This document shows positions 38,416-51,506 of a stretch of 64,000 bases of DNA, piece by piece. Position numbers and translations under genes: made by a program. Each line of letters starts with the position of its first letter. Positions within the stretch are counted from its first letter, which is position 1. The notes under the pieces were generated by a model. That model ran no database searches. It had not been told where the DNA came from and saw only the letters and a list, made by a program, of their open reading frames with translations. The DNA is from Himantopus leucocephalus (lineage: Eukaryota; Chordata; Aves; Charadriiformes; Recurvirostridae). The stretch lies in NCBI GenBank assembly GCA_003993805.1, contig RSEF01000005.1, positions 44,170,907 to 44,234,906 on the forward strand. The letters run 5' to 3'.

Positions 38416-41400
38416 CTTGGGGGTTACATTCCCAAAATGCCTTACTTTGCATTCAGGTACTTTTTCTTTATAACAGAGCATTTAAACCTTGCGTAGTTTG
38501 CTCTGAGCTCAGTTCTTGCCAATAAACGCACGACAAAAGTTGGCTAAATCAGGCGTTACTACCAGCCAGTGCCAGCTGTAGCCATAGCATCAAGATACTT
38601 CAAGGTGGCGATGATGGCACATGTGGAATAGCTGGAACAGAGCAAGAAAGGTTTCCTTTGTGACTCTAACCAGTAAGATCCCCAAGGAGCTGGAATACAT
38701 AACTTTCTCTGGATTATCAAGATGCTTCCTTACCAGAGGGATTATGTGCATATTAAGTAATGGTGTGATATCAAGAAGAAAAAAAAAAAATCTCTAATCA
38801 ACTTCTGACTAGTTAATTGCCTTCTGGTGGAAAAGGAGTAGCTGGCTTCTCCCAGGACAGAGGCTGGAGCTGAGAACAGGAGGCAGGAAGGAGAATTAGG
38901 GGACAGATTAGCATGGCTGGCAGAGAATGAACAGGAACAAGCAAATGAATGAAGATGGACAGGTGCACGTACATAATTGTGCTGAGCAGGGGGCTTGTGT
39001 ACTGAGACCCTGAGGTAAAGGGTAACTAGCAGTACAGCTCCAGCATTTGGCCTGGTCTGAAAAGAGACAGAATACTGAAAAAGAAAGAGCTTGAAGACAT
39101 GGCATGATGGGGCCTTGAGTCAACAAGGGATCATTGTAAACAATCAACCTAGAGCAAATTCCCCCTCCAAGACTACAAATACTTTAAGCAGGAAAAAAGA
39201 GGCGTTGTCAGAACGCAGGTTAGAATAATTACCCTTTCTAAAAAAAGAGAAATCTTAAAATGTTTAAGTAAAACAGAGTAAGATTAAAGGCATCTCTAAA
39301 CAAATTCCCTCCTGCCCACAAATGAGTCCTTTCTTCCAGGCTTGGTCTCAGACCAGCAACATGGTTTTCTGAGATGCAGCAAATGATGCACAGTCCCTCC
39401 TAAGTCCCCAGGAATGTTTATTTCCATCACCTCTCAGGCTTGGCTCTGTGTCTGTTCCCTCCCTCTCTCTGCAATGTCCTATTTTCACCTCTTGCTGAGC
39501 TCTCCCTCTCTGAGCACCCCACCCCACGTACTGAAAACTTCTCTGCCTGAGCACATTCAGTTACTCCTTGGGGAGAAGTCATCTTCCTGCCTTTCTCCAA
39601 AGGTTCCTGACCCCATCAGTCTCTTTTTAAAGAAACATGACGTATAAACTCAAACAAATAAAGCAAATGTGACCCATTGCATGGGGATTACAAGACAAAA
39701 GGATCTGGGAAGTGGAAAGTTGCATGTGCCCTGAGGATAAGATCAACAGATGAGATGTCCAGACAGCAACTCTCAGGAACTCTGAAAAACTGATCAAAAA
39801 CCTGGCCACAAAAATCTGAAAAGTTATTCTCCTAACTTGATTTATTCTGGTAAATTTTGTTATGTCTGTATTCAGTAGATGTCCTAAAAGGTTGAGTTTA
39901 TTCTATTTCTACCGCAAAATAGAGTTTACAATAAACTAAGAGAAATACACTGCTTTTCTAGACTGGGTAGATATGGGGAGAATTTTTGGAACCCTCTCAT
40001 AGCAAGGCCACAGTATAGGTTGTTCCAAGGGACTGTAAGGAAATCATAAGCAGCACCCATCTCTATCACTGTTCATGGTTGCAGCAGTCTATGCTAGATT
40101 CAGTGTCATATATATCATTGCCTGTTTGGAAGTTATCACAAAATTGAGTATTAACTGGCTTGCACATTGCTGTAGATAGACCGTTTCAGAATTCTCAGCT
40201 CCGGAGATAAAATCCAAATTTCGGTTTTCAGTATTGCCTATTGTTCTTATTCCACAGTTCTCAGGAATCTTTTGTAGATCCACTCTTGTACTCTGGTTTA
40301 GTTAGTATCTGAATTTGTGGCACCAGGAGGTACATTGGGCCAGGCCAGGAAGAAACACCACTTTACAGTTCAGTGGGTTCCTGCCTTATAAAACAAGCAT
40401 AACGGTGAGGTCCACACTACTGACCTAGAGCCAGCTGGAGCTTCTATCTGAGGACACAAGAAGTGCATTTTCCTGAGACTACCACTAAAATTCCCATGAA
40501 ACCAATTTGCCCAGTCTTTGTATCAACGTACCTTCCTTACTTATTGAAAAATCTTGTTTGAGCTTCAATGAGGTGCATAGCCAAGTGTATCAGAGATATG
40601 GCTGACTTGTCCTCATAGTCATCCTGTCTTCCGGAGAACCACCGGTGCTTCCAGCAGTGGTTTTCAGGTAGCCTTTTCCAGACAGTATTTACTGCTTTTC
40701 CAGTTCTACCTAAAGATCACATATTCTTAAGGTATCCAAAAAGAGACTAGAATAAACTTCTTCTTTTCACTTGTAAAGGAGCCGGTAGGGTATTTGTCTG
40801 CCATCATGAGACCTCTGTTGTCAGGGGAAGCATCTCAAGCTGAAGTCTTCGTTAGCAGCTGTAGACTGGTACCTCCTTCAAAAGCAATGAACACGTGCCT
40901 CATTACTTTGGGACAGTACACTAGGCCATAACATCATGCTACAGGCCACCAACACAAGACTGCCCCAATTAATGCTGATCGCCATCCAAAATTTCCAGTA
41001 GTTCTGAAATATCTTTCCTCCATACCTGTTGATTCCTGGGAGAATTCTATAAACCAATTTTTAGGAAAGATGAGTTGAAACAAACTGATACAAAATTTAC
41101 ATATACGTTTCTACTTTTAAAAGCTTTTTAAAGGCACCTGTAGTAAGTTTTTTTCTTTTTGTGGTATTTAATACAATGGGATCCTGGTTCCTATCTAAGT
41201 GGTTTAGTAATGCAAACCCCATACAATAGGATGTTCCTGGCATTTTTTTTTTTTAATTGCTGATTCCTAAGACTATTTATTATTCTTTTTGTAACTCTTC
41301 TTCTTATAAAGTTCCAGCAAAATTCCGTAATGTTCTCTCTGGAGTACCTGTGACTTTAACTAAGCACTGACCTTAAAAAACATTTTAAAACATGATGTAA

Positions 41401-42339
41401 CTGCTTTGCTTTCACCATGTGCATTGCAAGCTGCAAAGGGAAATAAGAAACACTGGAAATAAACATCACTAAGAAATTGATAAAAGCAAGGTAAATGCAC
41501 AATATTTTAGAAGTTACAGTGTGTATAGGGGACACCTATTTTTACTTCTTTAAAAAAATCGGGCAAAACCCCAGTATCTTAGAGCTGAAGCTGCTTTTTG
41601 TTCCACTGCAAGGTAAAAATACCAGCCAATATATATTACATAAAACAAAAAAAAAACCAAAACAACCAACCAAACCAAAACAAAATGGATTTGTACTTAA
41701 AATTTGACCTTCAGAAGCAGTGGGAAGATTTTGAAAATAATAGTTTGTTTGGGTAGTGGTTTTTTCCCTCTCTTTAGAACCACTTGAAAACATATTCATA
41801 CTCACCCATTACCAACTACAAATTCATCTTAGGGAAAATGGTGTAAGAAATCCAAGCAGTTCTGGAATTAATAAAGCCAGGTTTCCTATGGCTCTGCCTT
41901 ACAGTGGAACTACAATACCCTGTGGCTGGTGTCACTGCCAGAATTTTGGGGTTTTTGATAATGGGATGGTCTACACGACACCAGGCTTGCTGGTGTCAGA
42001 CGGGATTCACCTTTCTCAAAGGGTAAGAGGGTCTTTGCTCATGAGCTAGTGGGGCTCACTGGCAGAGGTTTAAACTGGGCTTGAAGGGGGAAGGGGATAA
42101 TATCAGGCTTGGCTGTGGCAAGCTCTGGGACGACATGCCAAGGTTAGAGGGATGGGGTGCTAGCGAGGGCCTTCAGACTGTTGCTCTGAGACATGCTGGG
42201 TACTGCAGCACACTTGACGTCTCACAGAGATGAGCCAGGGGGTCCTGAGGTAATAGGAGCCAACAGGGGCACACCAGTAAAATAATTCAAAGGAATTAAG
42301 GTGACACCTCTAAAAAGGTGACACAACTGACAGGCCAGC

Positions 42340-43250
42340 TGAAGTGCCTCTACACCAATGCACATAGCACAGGCAACAAACAGGAGGAGCTGGAAGCCAC
42401 CACGCTGCTAGAAAGCTACAACCTAATTGTCACTACTGAAACTTGGTGAGACAAATCCCATGACTGGAGTGTGGCTATCGATGGCTACAGGCTGTTCAGA
42501 AGGGACAAGAGAGGAAGAATGGGTGGAGGGGTTGCCCTCTACATCAAGTAATGGATAAAAGTGTGAAGAGCTGTCTCTGAAGAATAGCCATGAGCAGGTT
42601 GAAAGCTTATGGGTAAGAATTAGAGACAGAGGCAACAAAGGGAGCCTTGTGTTTGCTGTCTAGTACACCCAATTAAGGGAAGCCTATTGACGAAGCTGCC
42701 TTACTCCAGCTGCAGGAGGCATCGCGCTCACAGACTCTTGTCCTGCTGGGGGACTTCAACCACCCTGACACCTGCTGGAAAAGTAGCATGGCGAGCTGTA
42801 GGCAATCCAGGAAACTCCTGGAGGGCGTTCTTAAGCCAGGTAGTAGATAGCCCTACCAGAGGGGATGCGATACTGGACTTGTTGGTCACCAAGGCAAGTG
42901 AGCTAATCAGACATCAAGATTGGAGGCAGCCTGGGCCACAGCGATCGTGCACTGGTGGAGTTCGCAGTCCTGAGAGATATGGGTCAGGCAAAGAGGAAAG
43001 TCAGGACCCTGAATTTCAGGACAGCAAACGTCCAGCTCTTCAAGGAGTCAGTCAATAGGACCCCCTGGGAAACTGCCCTCAGGGACAAGGTAGCAGAACA
43101 GAGCTGGCAGATCTTTAAGGACACTTTCCTTAGAGCGCAAGAGCTCTTGATCCCCAGGTGTAAGAAATCAGGAAAGGAAGGCAAGGGACTGGCGTGGCTG
43201 AGTCAAGACTTGCTGGTCAAACCAAAGGGCAAGAAGGATATGCACAGGTA
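42340..43250 (+). pseudogene. CR1 ORF2 endonuclease remnant
   Basis: The frame covering 42360-42446 reads TGNKQEELEATTLLESYNL followed by IVTTETW, the conserved TETW region of the APE-type endonuclease. The next expected Trp codon is TGA (42447-42449). Downstream pieces in shifted frames include YRLFRRDKRGRMGGGVALY and LGDFNHPDTCW, the latter near the catalytic GDFN motif. At least three frame changes and several stops separate the pieces. Confidence 0.8.
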
Positions 43251-43430
43251 ATAAACGCAGGGACAGTTGTCCTGGGAATAGTATAGGGGTACTGCCCGGT
43301 GGTGTAGGGATGGGGTCAGGAACGCCAAAGCACAGCTGGAGATGAACTTGGCAAGGGACACAAAGAATAATAAGAAGGGCTTCTACAGGTATGTCAGCCA
43401 GAAAAGGGAGGTCAAAGAAAGCGTACCTCC

Positions 43431-44900
43431 TTGATGAACTTGACAGGCAAACTGCTAACAACAGACAAGGAGAAGGCTGAGGTACTCAGCATTTTTGCCT
43501 CAGTCTTCACTGGCAACCTCTCTCCCCACACAAGTGGATGGACCACAAGGCAGGGATTGGGGGAGCAAAGTCCCTCCCACTGTAAGAGAAGATCCCTTAG
43601 GAACCTGAATATACAGAAGTCCATGGGACCTGACAAGATGCATCCCAAAGTTCTGAGGGAATTGGCTGATGTAGTTGCCAAACCGCTCTCCATGATATGT
43701 GAAAAGTCATGGTAGTTAGGTGAAGTCCCTGGTGAGTGGAAAAAGAGAAACATTGCACCCATTTTTAAAAAGGGTAGGTAGAAAGGAGGACTCTGGCAAC
43801 TACTGACTTGGCAGTCTCACCTCTGTGCCCAGGAAGATCATGGAACAGATCCTCCTAGAAGCTATGCTAAGGCACATGGAGGACAGGGAGGTTGTTCGAG
43901 ACACCCAGCATGGCTTCACCAATGCGAAGTCCTGCCTGACCAACCTCGTGGCCTTTTATGATGGAGTGACTACATCAGTGGACAAGGGAAGAGCTACGGC
44001 TGTTGTCTATCTGGACCTCTCTAAGGCCTTTGACACGGTCCCCCACAACATCCTTCTCTCTAAATTAGAGAGATATGGATTTAATGGATGGACTATCCTG
44101 TGGATAAGGAATCGGCTGGGTGGTTGTGTCCAGAGGCTCAGTGGTAACGGCTCAATGTCCAGATGGAAATCAGTGATGAGTGGTGTCCCTAAGGGGTCTG
44201 TATTAGGACCAGCATTGTTTAATGTCTTCATTAACAACATAGCAAATTTGCAGATGACACCAAGGTGAGTGGTGCGGTTGACATGCCTGAGGGAGGAGAT
44301 GCCATTCAGAGGGACCTGGACAAGCTTGAGAAGTGGGCCCATGTGAACCTCATGAGGTTCAACAAGGTCAAGTGCAATGTCCTGCACCTGGGGCAGGGGA
44401 ACCCCTGGTATCAATGGAGGCTGGGGGATGACAGGATTGAGAGCAGTCCTGCTGAGAATGTCTTGGGGGTACTGGTGAATGAAAAACCAGACATGAGCCG
44501 AGAGTTTGTGCTCTCAGCCCAGAAGGCCAACTGTATCCTGGGCTGCATCAAAAGAAGTGCGGCCAGCAGGTTGAGGGAGGTGATTCTGCCCCTCTATTCT
44601 GCTGTTGTGAGACCCCATCTGGAATACTGCGTCCAGCTCTGGACAAGGAAAGACATGGATCTGTTGGAGCAGGTCTGAAGGAGGGCCACAAAAACGATCA
44701 GAGGGATGAAACACCTCTTGTATGAGGACAGGCTGAGAGAGTTGGTGGTGTTTAGCCTGGAGAAGAGAAGGCTCCGGGAAGAACTTATTGTGGCCTTTCA
44801 GTACTTAAAGGGGGCTTATAAGAAAAATGGGGACAGACTTGTTAGCAGGGCCTGTTGTGATAGGACAAGGAGTAACAGTTTTAAACTAAAGGAGGATTGA
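43431..44900 (+). pseudogene. CR1 ORF2 reverse transcriptase remnant
   Basis: Palm and fingers survive in three frames. At 43431-43715: [20 protein letters not shown]. At 43825-44268: [38 protein letters not shown] and [19 protein letters not shown]. After a deletion and frame shift, SKFADDTK with the catalytic FADD box sits at 44247-44258 and continues through the thumb to a stop at 44677. The last part reads LEKRRLREELIVAFQYLKGA. The deletion removes the residues normally between FIN(D)I and SKFADD, so the protein could not be made as one chain. Confidence 0.9.
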
Positions 44901-46098
44901 TTCAAACTAGATAAGGAAGGAATTTTTTACACTGAGGGTGGTGAAACACCGGCACAGGTTGCCCAGAGAGGTGGTAGATGCTCCATCCCTAGAAACATTC
45001 AAGGTCAGGTTGGACAGGGCTCTGAGCAACCTGATCTAGTCGAAGATGTTCCTGCTGATTGCAGGGGGATGGGACTGGACGACCTTTGAAGGTCCCTTCC
45101 AACCTAAACCATTCAATGATTCTATGATTCTATGACTACCCTCAAGTTCCTTCTCCACATTGTTACTACTGTTAAGATCATATAATTTATTTATAAGCAA
45201 TGTGATTAAAAAACGTGGACCAACAGATAAAATTATAGATTTTATCATAGATTGTGTATACTATATAGTTATATTACAATTATAGATTTATAACCACATC
45301 AATGGCCCTATGCTTCAGAAATCAGTTCTGTGAGACACAGGAAAGCTACATACCACTGTCAGGAATATAGAGCATAGAACAGCTCTAAGTTCAGATCACT
45401 CAGGTTCTCTGTTGCATTTCCCTGCCCTGATACTTTTGGACTAATCTAGCCTTCCTCCCACAGAGAACAGCAGTGCAAAACATGAAGAAAGAATTCTACA
45501 TCCCAGTGAAAGGCCAGAGGGTAGAAAAAGCGTACATAACAAATTAAATTGGAATTTGGCCAGAACTTCCAGGTTACATCATGGAAGCTGGCAAAAATTG
45601 TTGAGAAATCTATCAAGAAAAGTGATGGCCAAAATACTTATGAGGTTTTTTTTTTTAATAATCTCAGTTATGAGCTATTAGAATTGAATATGTTTTAGGC
45701 CAACCCACCCCTAAAACCCCAGAAAATGGGATTAGCAGTGGGCTAGCAGTAGCTGGAGCCAAAGATCACTTTTTTACATCCAGTGAAAAGACAGAATTAG
45801 ATAATGTCTATTACTAAATGTTCCTTTCAAACATCTTTTTTTATAATGCAAGAATGCATTCAAAATATCTTTCTGTAAAATATCTCCTCCGATAAAATAT
45901 AAAACATTCACATTAAAATTTGTCCTTGATGCTGTTTCTGCTGCATTAGTGACTACTCCTATTCATGTACTGCTCGTGTGTAGGAAAACTTGTCAGTTCA
46001 CGATTGCTGTTGACGTAGCTACAGGACACTGTCAAGTATCAGCTGCTTTTTCAACCTTACTGACCTTAGTTTGACAGGTAAAATTAGAACCAGCATAC

Positions 46099-46390
46099 TG
46101 ATGTGTACTGGGCTTGCATGGCAAGGTTTTGGTAGTGGTGAGGGCTGCAGGGGTGGCTGTGAGAAGCTGCTAGAAGTTTCCCTGATGCCCAGTAGAGCCA
46201 ATGCCATCCGGCTCCAAGACGGACCCGCTGGCCAAGGCTGAGCCCATCAGCGATGGTGGTAGCGCCTCTGGGGTAACATATTTAAGAAGGGGGGAAAAAA
46301 CTGCTGTGCAACAACAGCCAGAAGAAAGGAGTCAGAATATGTGAAAAAAACCCAACTCTGCAGACACCAAGGTCTGAGAAGGGAAAAAGA
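46099..46390 (+). mobile_element. Endogenous retrovirus LTR fragment (solo)
   Basis: Resembles an LTR family I recall as common in bird genomes: 'GGGCTTGCATGGCAAGG', 'GGCTGTGAGAAGCTGCTAGA', 'CCAAGACGGACCCGCTGG', 'CCCATCAGCGATGGTGGT', a TATA-like TATTTAA at 46279-46285 and a downstream 'AGAAGAAAGGAGTCAGAATA' segment. No internal gag, pol or env sequence is adjacent, so this is a solo or partial LTR. Clear terminal inverted dinucleotides and a target duplication were not found. Family name not assigned. Confidence 0.6.
46279..46285 (+). promoter_or_regulatory. TATA-like box inside the LTR
   Basis: TATTTAA, followed about 35 bp later by a CAACAACAG-containing stretch. Position fits the U3/R promoter of an LTR. 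Activity today is unknown. Confidence 0.35.
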
Positions 46391-46837
46391 TGTTTGCCGT
46401 AAAACAACTGCAGATCACAAAACTATGTAAAAGACACGCAAGACCTCTTAACTCCAAAAGGCAAGGGAATATGTAATTGAGGAGAACTGAATTAGTAAAA
46501 TAATTACAGGCTTCCAATGAGTGATTTCTCAGGATATAAAAAAACTGTAGTTTGGCCATCTCGTCGTGAGAAACCAGAATAAGAAAATTTCTTTATATGG
46601 AATGATGCAACACATATTATTTTATTTTTGGTTTTACTTTGTATTTTAAAATATAATGCAAGGTTTTGCTTTTCCATGAAATGCTTCCATAGAAATTTAG
46701 CTCTGTGGAACTTTCCAGCAACAATGATTTTTGTTCCATTAAAAACTGCAATGGCTCAATCTCTTTGCACGTTTAACTGCATCCCTTTCCACTGAACCCC
46801 AGTTGTGTCTTTTATTTAAGGAAATAAAAGAACTTAC

Positions 46838-46915
46838 CCTGGAATCCAGATGAAGCACACAGGGATAGACACCACTGCGTGGGTGGACATGGTGAACTCC
46901 GCCTCTGACTTGTGC
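46838..46915 (-). CDS. Internal exon, unknown protein
   Basis: 78 nt, bounded by a GTTATAG acceptor and a strong CCAGG|GTAAGT donor. After one base, 25 codons read HKSEAEFTMSTHAVVSIPV, then CFIWIP, ending with two bases of a Gly codon. Other frames have stops. It starts in phase 2, matching the exon at 52438-52634 (CT plus G gives Leu). It contains an ATG in good context (ACCATGT), so it could also serve as an internal start, but the frame is open through the whole exon. A beta-strand-like hydrophobic stretch (AVVSIPVCFIWIP) dominates. Confidence 0.75.
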
Positions 46916-48371
46916 CTATAACGCAGTCATATGTGTCTAAGGTAGCTGTCTGGTTTCCCTTTTTCCTAAGCAGAGAGCTAGTCAATATAGTTAGAGAAGT
47001 TTGCAGCGATTCATGTGATCAAACCCTGGGTGTTTACTTTGGAGCGACATGAATGATGCCACAGATCCCAGGTTCTCTGTTGACTACAAAGGCAGGTTCA
47101 TTTAGAGTGAGGCACGTGTTCTGTCCAAACCCAAGTTCAGTCAAACGAACCTCATTCACACTCTGTAAGAGGTTAGAGGCACAACAGCCTTGTTCCATTC
47201 AAGGACACCTCTGGAAACACGCAGTGGTTCATGGCCAATGCAAAGACCCACCCCTGTTGTAACACTAAAACATGTTGCCAGATTTATTTTTTGGTCTGTA
47301 ATGGTAAACAAATCTTTTACCTAAATAAGTCTTTCAAACATATACTTTTGAAGAAAACTACTGATTCTCAATGCAAAACTACCGTCTTAGTTTTAAAACA
47401 AATTTTACAGTAGAAGAAAGAAAACAAAGAAAAAATGTGAGAGCATATTGTTCTTAGAGGCAAGTTAAAAAGCAAAATCCGACAACATAAATCCACATTG
47501 CACATCTATATTTCACACAAAACAAAGATCAATTACATAAAACAGGTCTTTACAAAAGTTTGGCAGTGTTAGGCAAATAAATAGAGATGCTATGCACTGC
47601 TTGGAAAAATAATTTATTTTGTTAGCTTACAAAAATGACAACGTTTCATGTTAAACTTTAAATTACGAGTACAGCTAGCAACTTTGATCCTGCAAAGGTA
47701 CTAACTATCTCCTGAGATGCAGTAAACACTTGCGACCTTGCTTTCAGGAATAGCTTGGAGCAAGTCCCAAGTCAGCAAAAAGTAATGAAGTTTGTTATTT
47801 TTGTTACTGCCTCATTGGCTAACATTTTATATTCTGATTGCAGAAAGTAGGTACAAATGTTGACATTAAATTAACATATGAACTTTCCAGGTAGAGCCTT
47901 AACCAAACTTAAACATACCTGCAGACTCTGTGTCAAGCTATCAGTTTGCAGCAACATGCTTACAGCACAATAGACAGCTTTCATACACTTTGCACTGTCA
48001 TCGCTTGACATGATCTCAGCGCTTTGTATTCTGATTGGTACTCATGTTTTATACTTGAGTTTTGATTCTGGCTTCATATTGGTATAAATCAGGCATAGGC
48101 ATTCTGAAGTCAACGCGGCCACACAACAATAAAACTGCCGTGCTGGTGTGACACGTGAGTCAGACCTCGTGTGTGTAACTGAGTACCACAAACTTCACAG
48201 GTTGATGAGGACCTGTGCTTCAGAGTAACACGGCAACAAGCTTCTCCTTATGTACTTCTACAATGCTTTGTACCTAAACCTTCAAGAGGTGTTCTGAAAA
48301 TGCAAATTGTAGGTTTAGTTTTATGTGCATCCATGCAATTCACAGAAAGTAATAGTAAAGCAGTACTTTGA

Positions 48372-48426
48372 TTGGACTTGATGATCTTAAGGGTCTTTTC
48401 CAACATAAATGATTCTATGATTCTAT
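48372..48426 (+). mobile_element. Short CR1 3' tail
   Basis: 'TTGGACTTGATGATCTTAAG', 'TCTTTTCCAACATAAATGA' and two partial ATTCTATG octamers. About 55 bp, the extreme 3' end of a CR1 insertion. Confidence 0.85.
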
Positions 48427-51400
48427 TTTTTTTTAAAATTCATTACATAATTCTCAAGAGAGCTAAGTTGGTTTCCCCTTCCCAAAGATGCCAGATAATG
48501 GAAAAACTGGAATGCAAACACCTTGGGAAGCTATCTTGGAACAAAAATATTATAGGACAAAAAAAAATTGTTAGAGAATTTCTAACAAATGGTCAAAACT
48601 GGTTTTATTTTGTGAGCCTGTTGTTCAGTAAGAAAAAAAGTCTATCAATAGTGTTGGTATTTATATCTAAGGTATAATTCTGCCTACAAATACGAAAATT
48701 CCCAGTTTAGTTACTTAATGAACGACTAGATTTTGTTGAAAACTGATGTGAAACAGAACATTTAGAAGTGAGTGTGAAATACAGTGGATTAATCCTAACA
48801 TATGAACTCTCTCTCCTTTGAGAAGGTTTCATTCTTTTGAAAAAGCCGTAGTAATCCACATTAGAGTGGAACAAAGAGCTGTAATATTTCCAAATTTTGC
48901 AAATTTCATAAGCTTGTATTGAAGCCATTTAGGAGCACAGCAGTTTTCATTATATAATTAAATTTGTTTTAGTCTTCTTGAAAAATAAAAGTACTTATAC
49001 AAGAGCCCAAATAAACTCAAAATCCCATTTCTCAGATTTTGAAAAAATATCTAAAATAGAAAAATGAGACAGTGCCAAATTATTCCAAATGTTTACAGTT
49101 TGCTACGAAATTATTTTTATAAGTTCATGGATTTTTCAGGAAGTATTTGTTGCTCACTAGACCAGCACATATTGTAGACATGCAGACTTCCAAAATGCAA
49201 TGAAGAAGCAGGTTGAGAAAATATTTCTCCCCCCTTTTCTCAAACTCAGAACGAAATCGTAACTCCACTGATATTAGAGACAAGGCCTCTGCTAGCTTTA
49301 GCGTAGTCAGGATTTCTAAGCACAAAAGATTAATTTTCTTTTTGACCAGTAAAGTTTTACAGTGTATGAACATGTTTATGCAGGTCTACGTCTATAAGAA
49401 AGACATGTAATTATGTGAACAGGACTATACATGACGTCTACACACCTATTAAAAGTCTGAACACACCTTTACATTTCAGAAATCAAGTTTGAAGGAAACG
49501 ACAATCGTTCTGGTTACTACAGCCATGTCGGCTTCAACGCGCTGCCTTCTCCAGTGCATTTTACAGGAATGAAAAGTAGCAGCATGTTTATACGTACACA
49601 CAGGATCAAACTCATGAGAAAGGATAAAGAAGATGAAAATTTAACAAAGAAAAGAGAGATACACATTTTTTTCCACACAGATGTCCCTAATACCCTGCTG
49701 AGAGTTGAGCTTACACGACAACATGGTCAGGGAGCCTTTTATATTAAAGCTAGAGCTGGACTCCTTGCTTAACTACTGGCAAAGGTCTTTCAAAGACTTT
49801 ATGCCAGGAAATGATACACCTATCATCTCCATTACATTAACAGGTACAACAAGGTTTAGAAGTATTGAACAGACCTTTCTGACTTCACACCAGTACAGAG
49901 ACATCCTGCATCCATGGAATTTGTTGAAATTCTGCAGATTTCTTCAAGGTCACTTTACAGTGTACTGCAGTGGCAATAGTCGACCGGGAAATGTGATGTA
50001 ATGTGTCCAGCGTCACATGTACAAGACGCCTGGGCAATCTTAGTTTTAGAGTTTCCCAACCTAAATGCTAGATCACAAGACTAATATTGTTCCAGTTTTA
50101 GAATACTAAATGTAAAAAACACTGTGTGTTATTCAAATTAAATGAAAACAAAAGATCTGGAGGCAAATGACTCATGCATCAACTAACTTAATTAGGAGTG
50201 TGTGTAATGAGGTATTAGAATTAGCTGCTTTTTTAGTTATCCCCAAATTAAATGGAAACTGGCAGCATAAAATGACAAAACGTTCCAGAACTCAAAAGTG
50301 ACTAACATATTTTTTTCTCACACTGTCCAAGGACAGAAAACACAAAAAAAATCATCATTTGCTATTAAGCACATGTAGAAATTTCTAACTTCAAAAGTGA
50401 TCCATCTTCAAAAGCACAGTAATACACTGAATGGACACTCTTACCTACAGTCTAAATGTTTATCTATTTGTCACTTTCTTCTGATAATGTAATATTGAGG
50501 CTGAAATTTGAACATCTGATCTACTTGTTAAAATACAATGACCAGCCAGCACTCCATACGTAGCACATCAGTTATTGCCGATGGAATTATTTCAAGTCTG
50601 AGATTCAGTGCACATAAGAGAATTTCCCAAAGTACGGGCATGATTAAGTCTAAATCAAAGTGAGCAAGTCTCTCACAATAAGAGAGGACATGAAGTGGGA
50701 TTGATGTCTCTTGATTAATATATTCAAGGGCTTCAAAGATAGTCTATAGAAGGCTGTCACTCTAGTGAAGTTTAAGAAATTACTCGCATTCTGGAAAAAT
50801 GAAGTGTTTCATGACTTTGATACTTGATTTTTCCGTTTTCACCGAGATATTTTTTTTTTATCTACCAAATATGAATAATTTGTCCCACTTACTTTAAACT
50901 TTGTTGATTAGTCTTTTGTTAATTTATAGACCTCTAATCAATCAACGGACAACATGCTAACAGATTCACATTGCATGGCTGGTGAGTCTCACCGTTGATG
51001 TAGCTTACACTGACTAAGGTTTCTGCACTTTCTAGCTTTATGACTGCACTGGAGACCCCTCCAGTGGTTTCTCCATGGTTTCTGATGGACTTATTGACAT
51101 TCCGTTAGTCAAAACATCTAACAAAAATTCTGCCAGCTATATAGTGGTTGCAGCTGTTTGGATGAGATTGCGTTGTCAGTGCTGCACCCAGCAGTGAAAG
51201 CCTCATTAAAAATGGTGCACTCATTGAGCTCCGTACACAAAATAGCTTATGCCACAGATGCAAACTATTCTTTTGGCCAGCAGTAAAATGCTGCTCATCT
51301 TCATCATTTTCCACACCAAGTACAAAATGGGGTCACTGGTGGTTTCTGTCAAGAGCCTAATGCCAGAACATAAATTAGGCTGGCTTCATAGTTCAATGCT

Positions 51401-51450
51401 TCTTTAACAATGAGTGACACAGAAATCCACATTTGCAGAATGATACTGTG

Positions 51451-51506
51451 TGATCGGTTGGAATTGATGATCTTAAAGTTCTTCTCCAACCTAAATGATT
51501 CTATGA
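51451..51506 (+). mobile_element. Short CR1 3' tail
   Basis: 'TTGGAATTGATGATCTTAAA', 'TTCTCCAACCTAAATGA' and one ATTCTATG octamer. Same type of insertion as at 48.4 kb, independently truncated. Confidence 0.85.

Larger units (their letters stand above)
41900..45134 (+). mobile_element. CR1 LINE, 5'-truncated, ~3.2 kb, inactive
   Basis: The left end holds the last part of ORF1, reading NFGVFDNGMVYTTPGLL and DGIHLSQR, so most of ORF1 is missing. ORF2 follows with endonuclease and reverse transcriptase pieces, and the copy ends in two ATTCTATG octamers at 45119-45134, the standard CR1 3' terminus. CR1 elements are non-LTR retrotransposons that insert by target-primed reverse transcription and are usually 5'-truncated. 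Stops and frameshifts in every domain make this copy non-functional. It is the least diverged large element in the window and lies in sense orientation to the plus strand, antisense to the host gene. Confidence 0.92.
29655..46837. other. 17-kb intron with retroelements
   Basis: Holds the TCCA microsatellite, an old CR1 fragment at 38.1-38.4 kb, the 3.2-kb CR1 at 41.9-45.1 kb and the LTR fragment at 46.1-46.4 kb. A 113-codon minus ORF at 30149-30490 and several 60-95-codon ORFs are unsupported. No exon could be fitted by phase. Confidence 0.5.
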
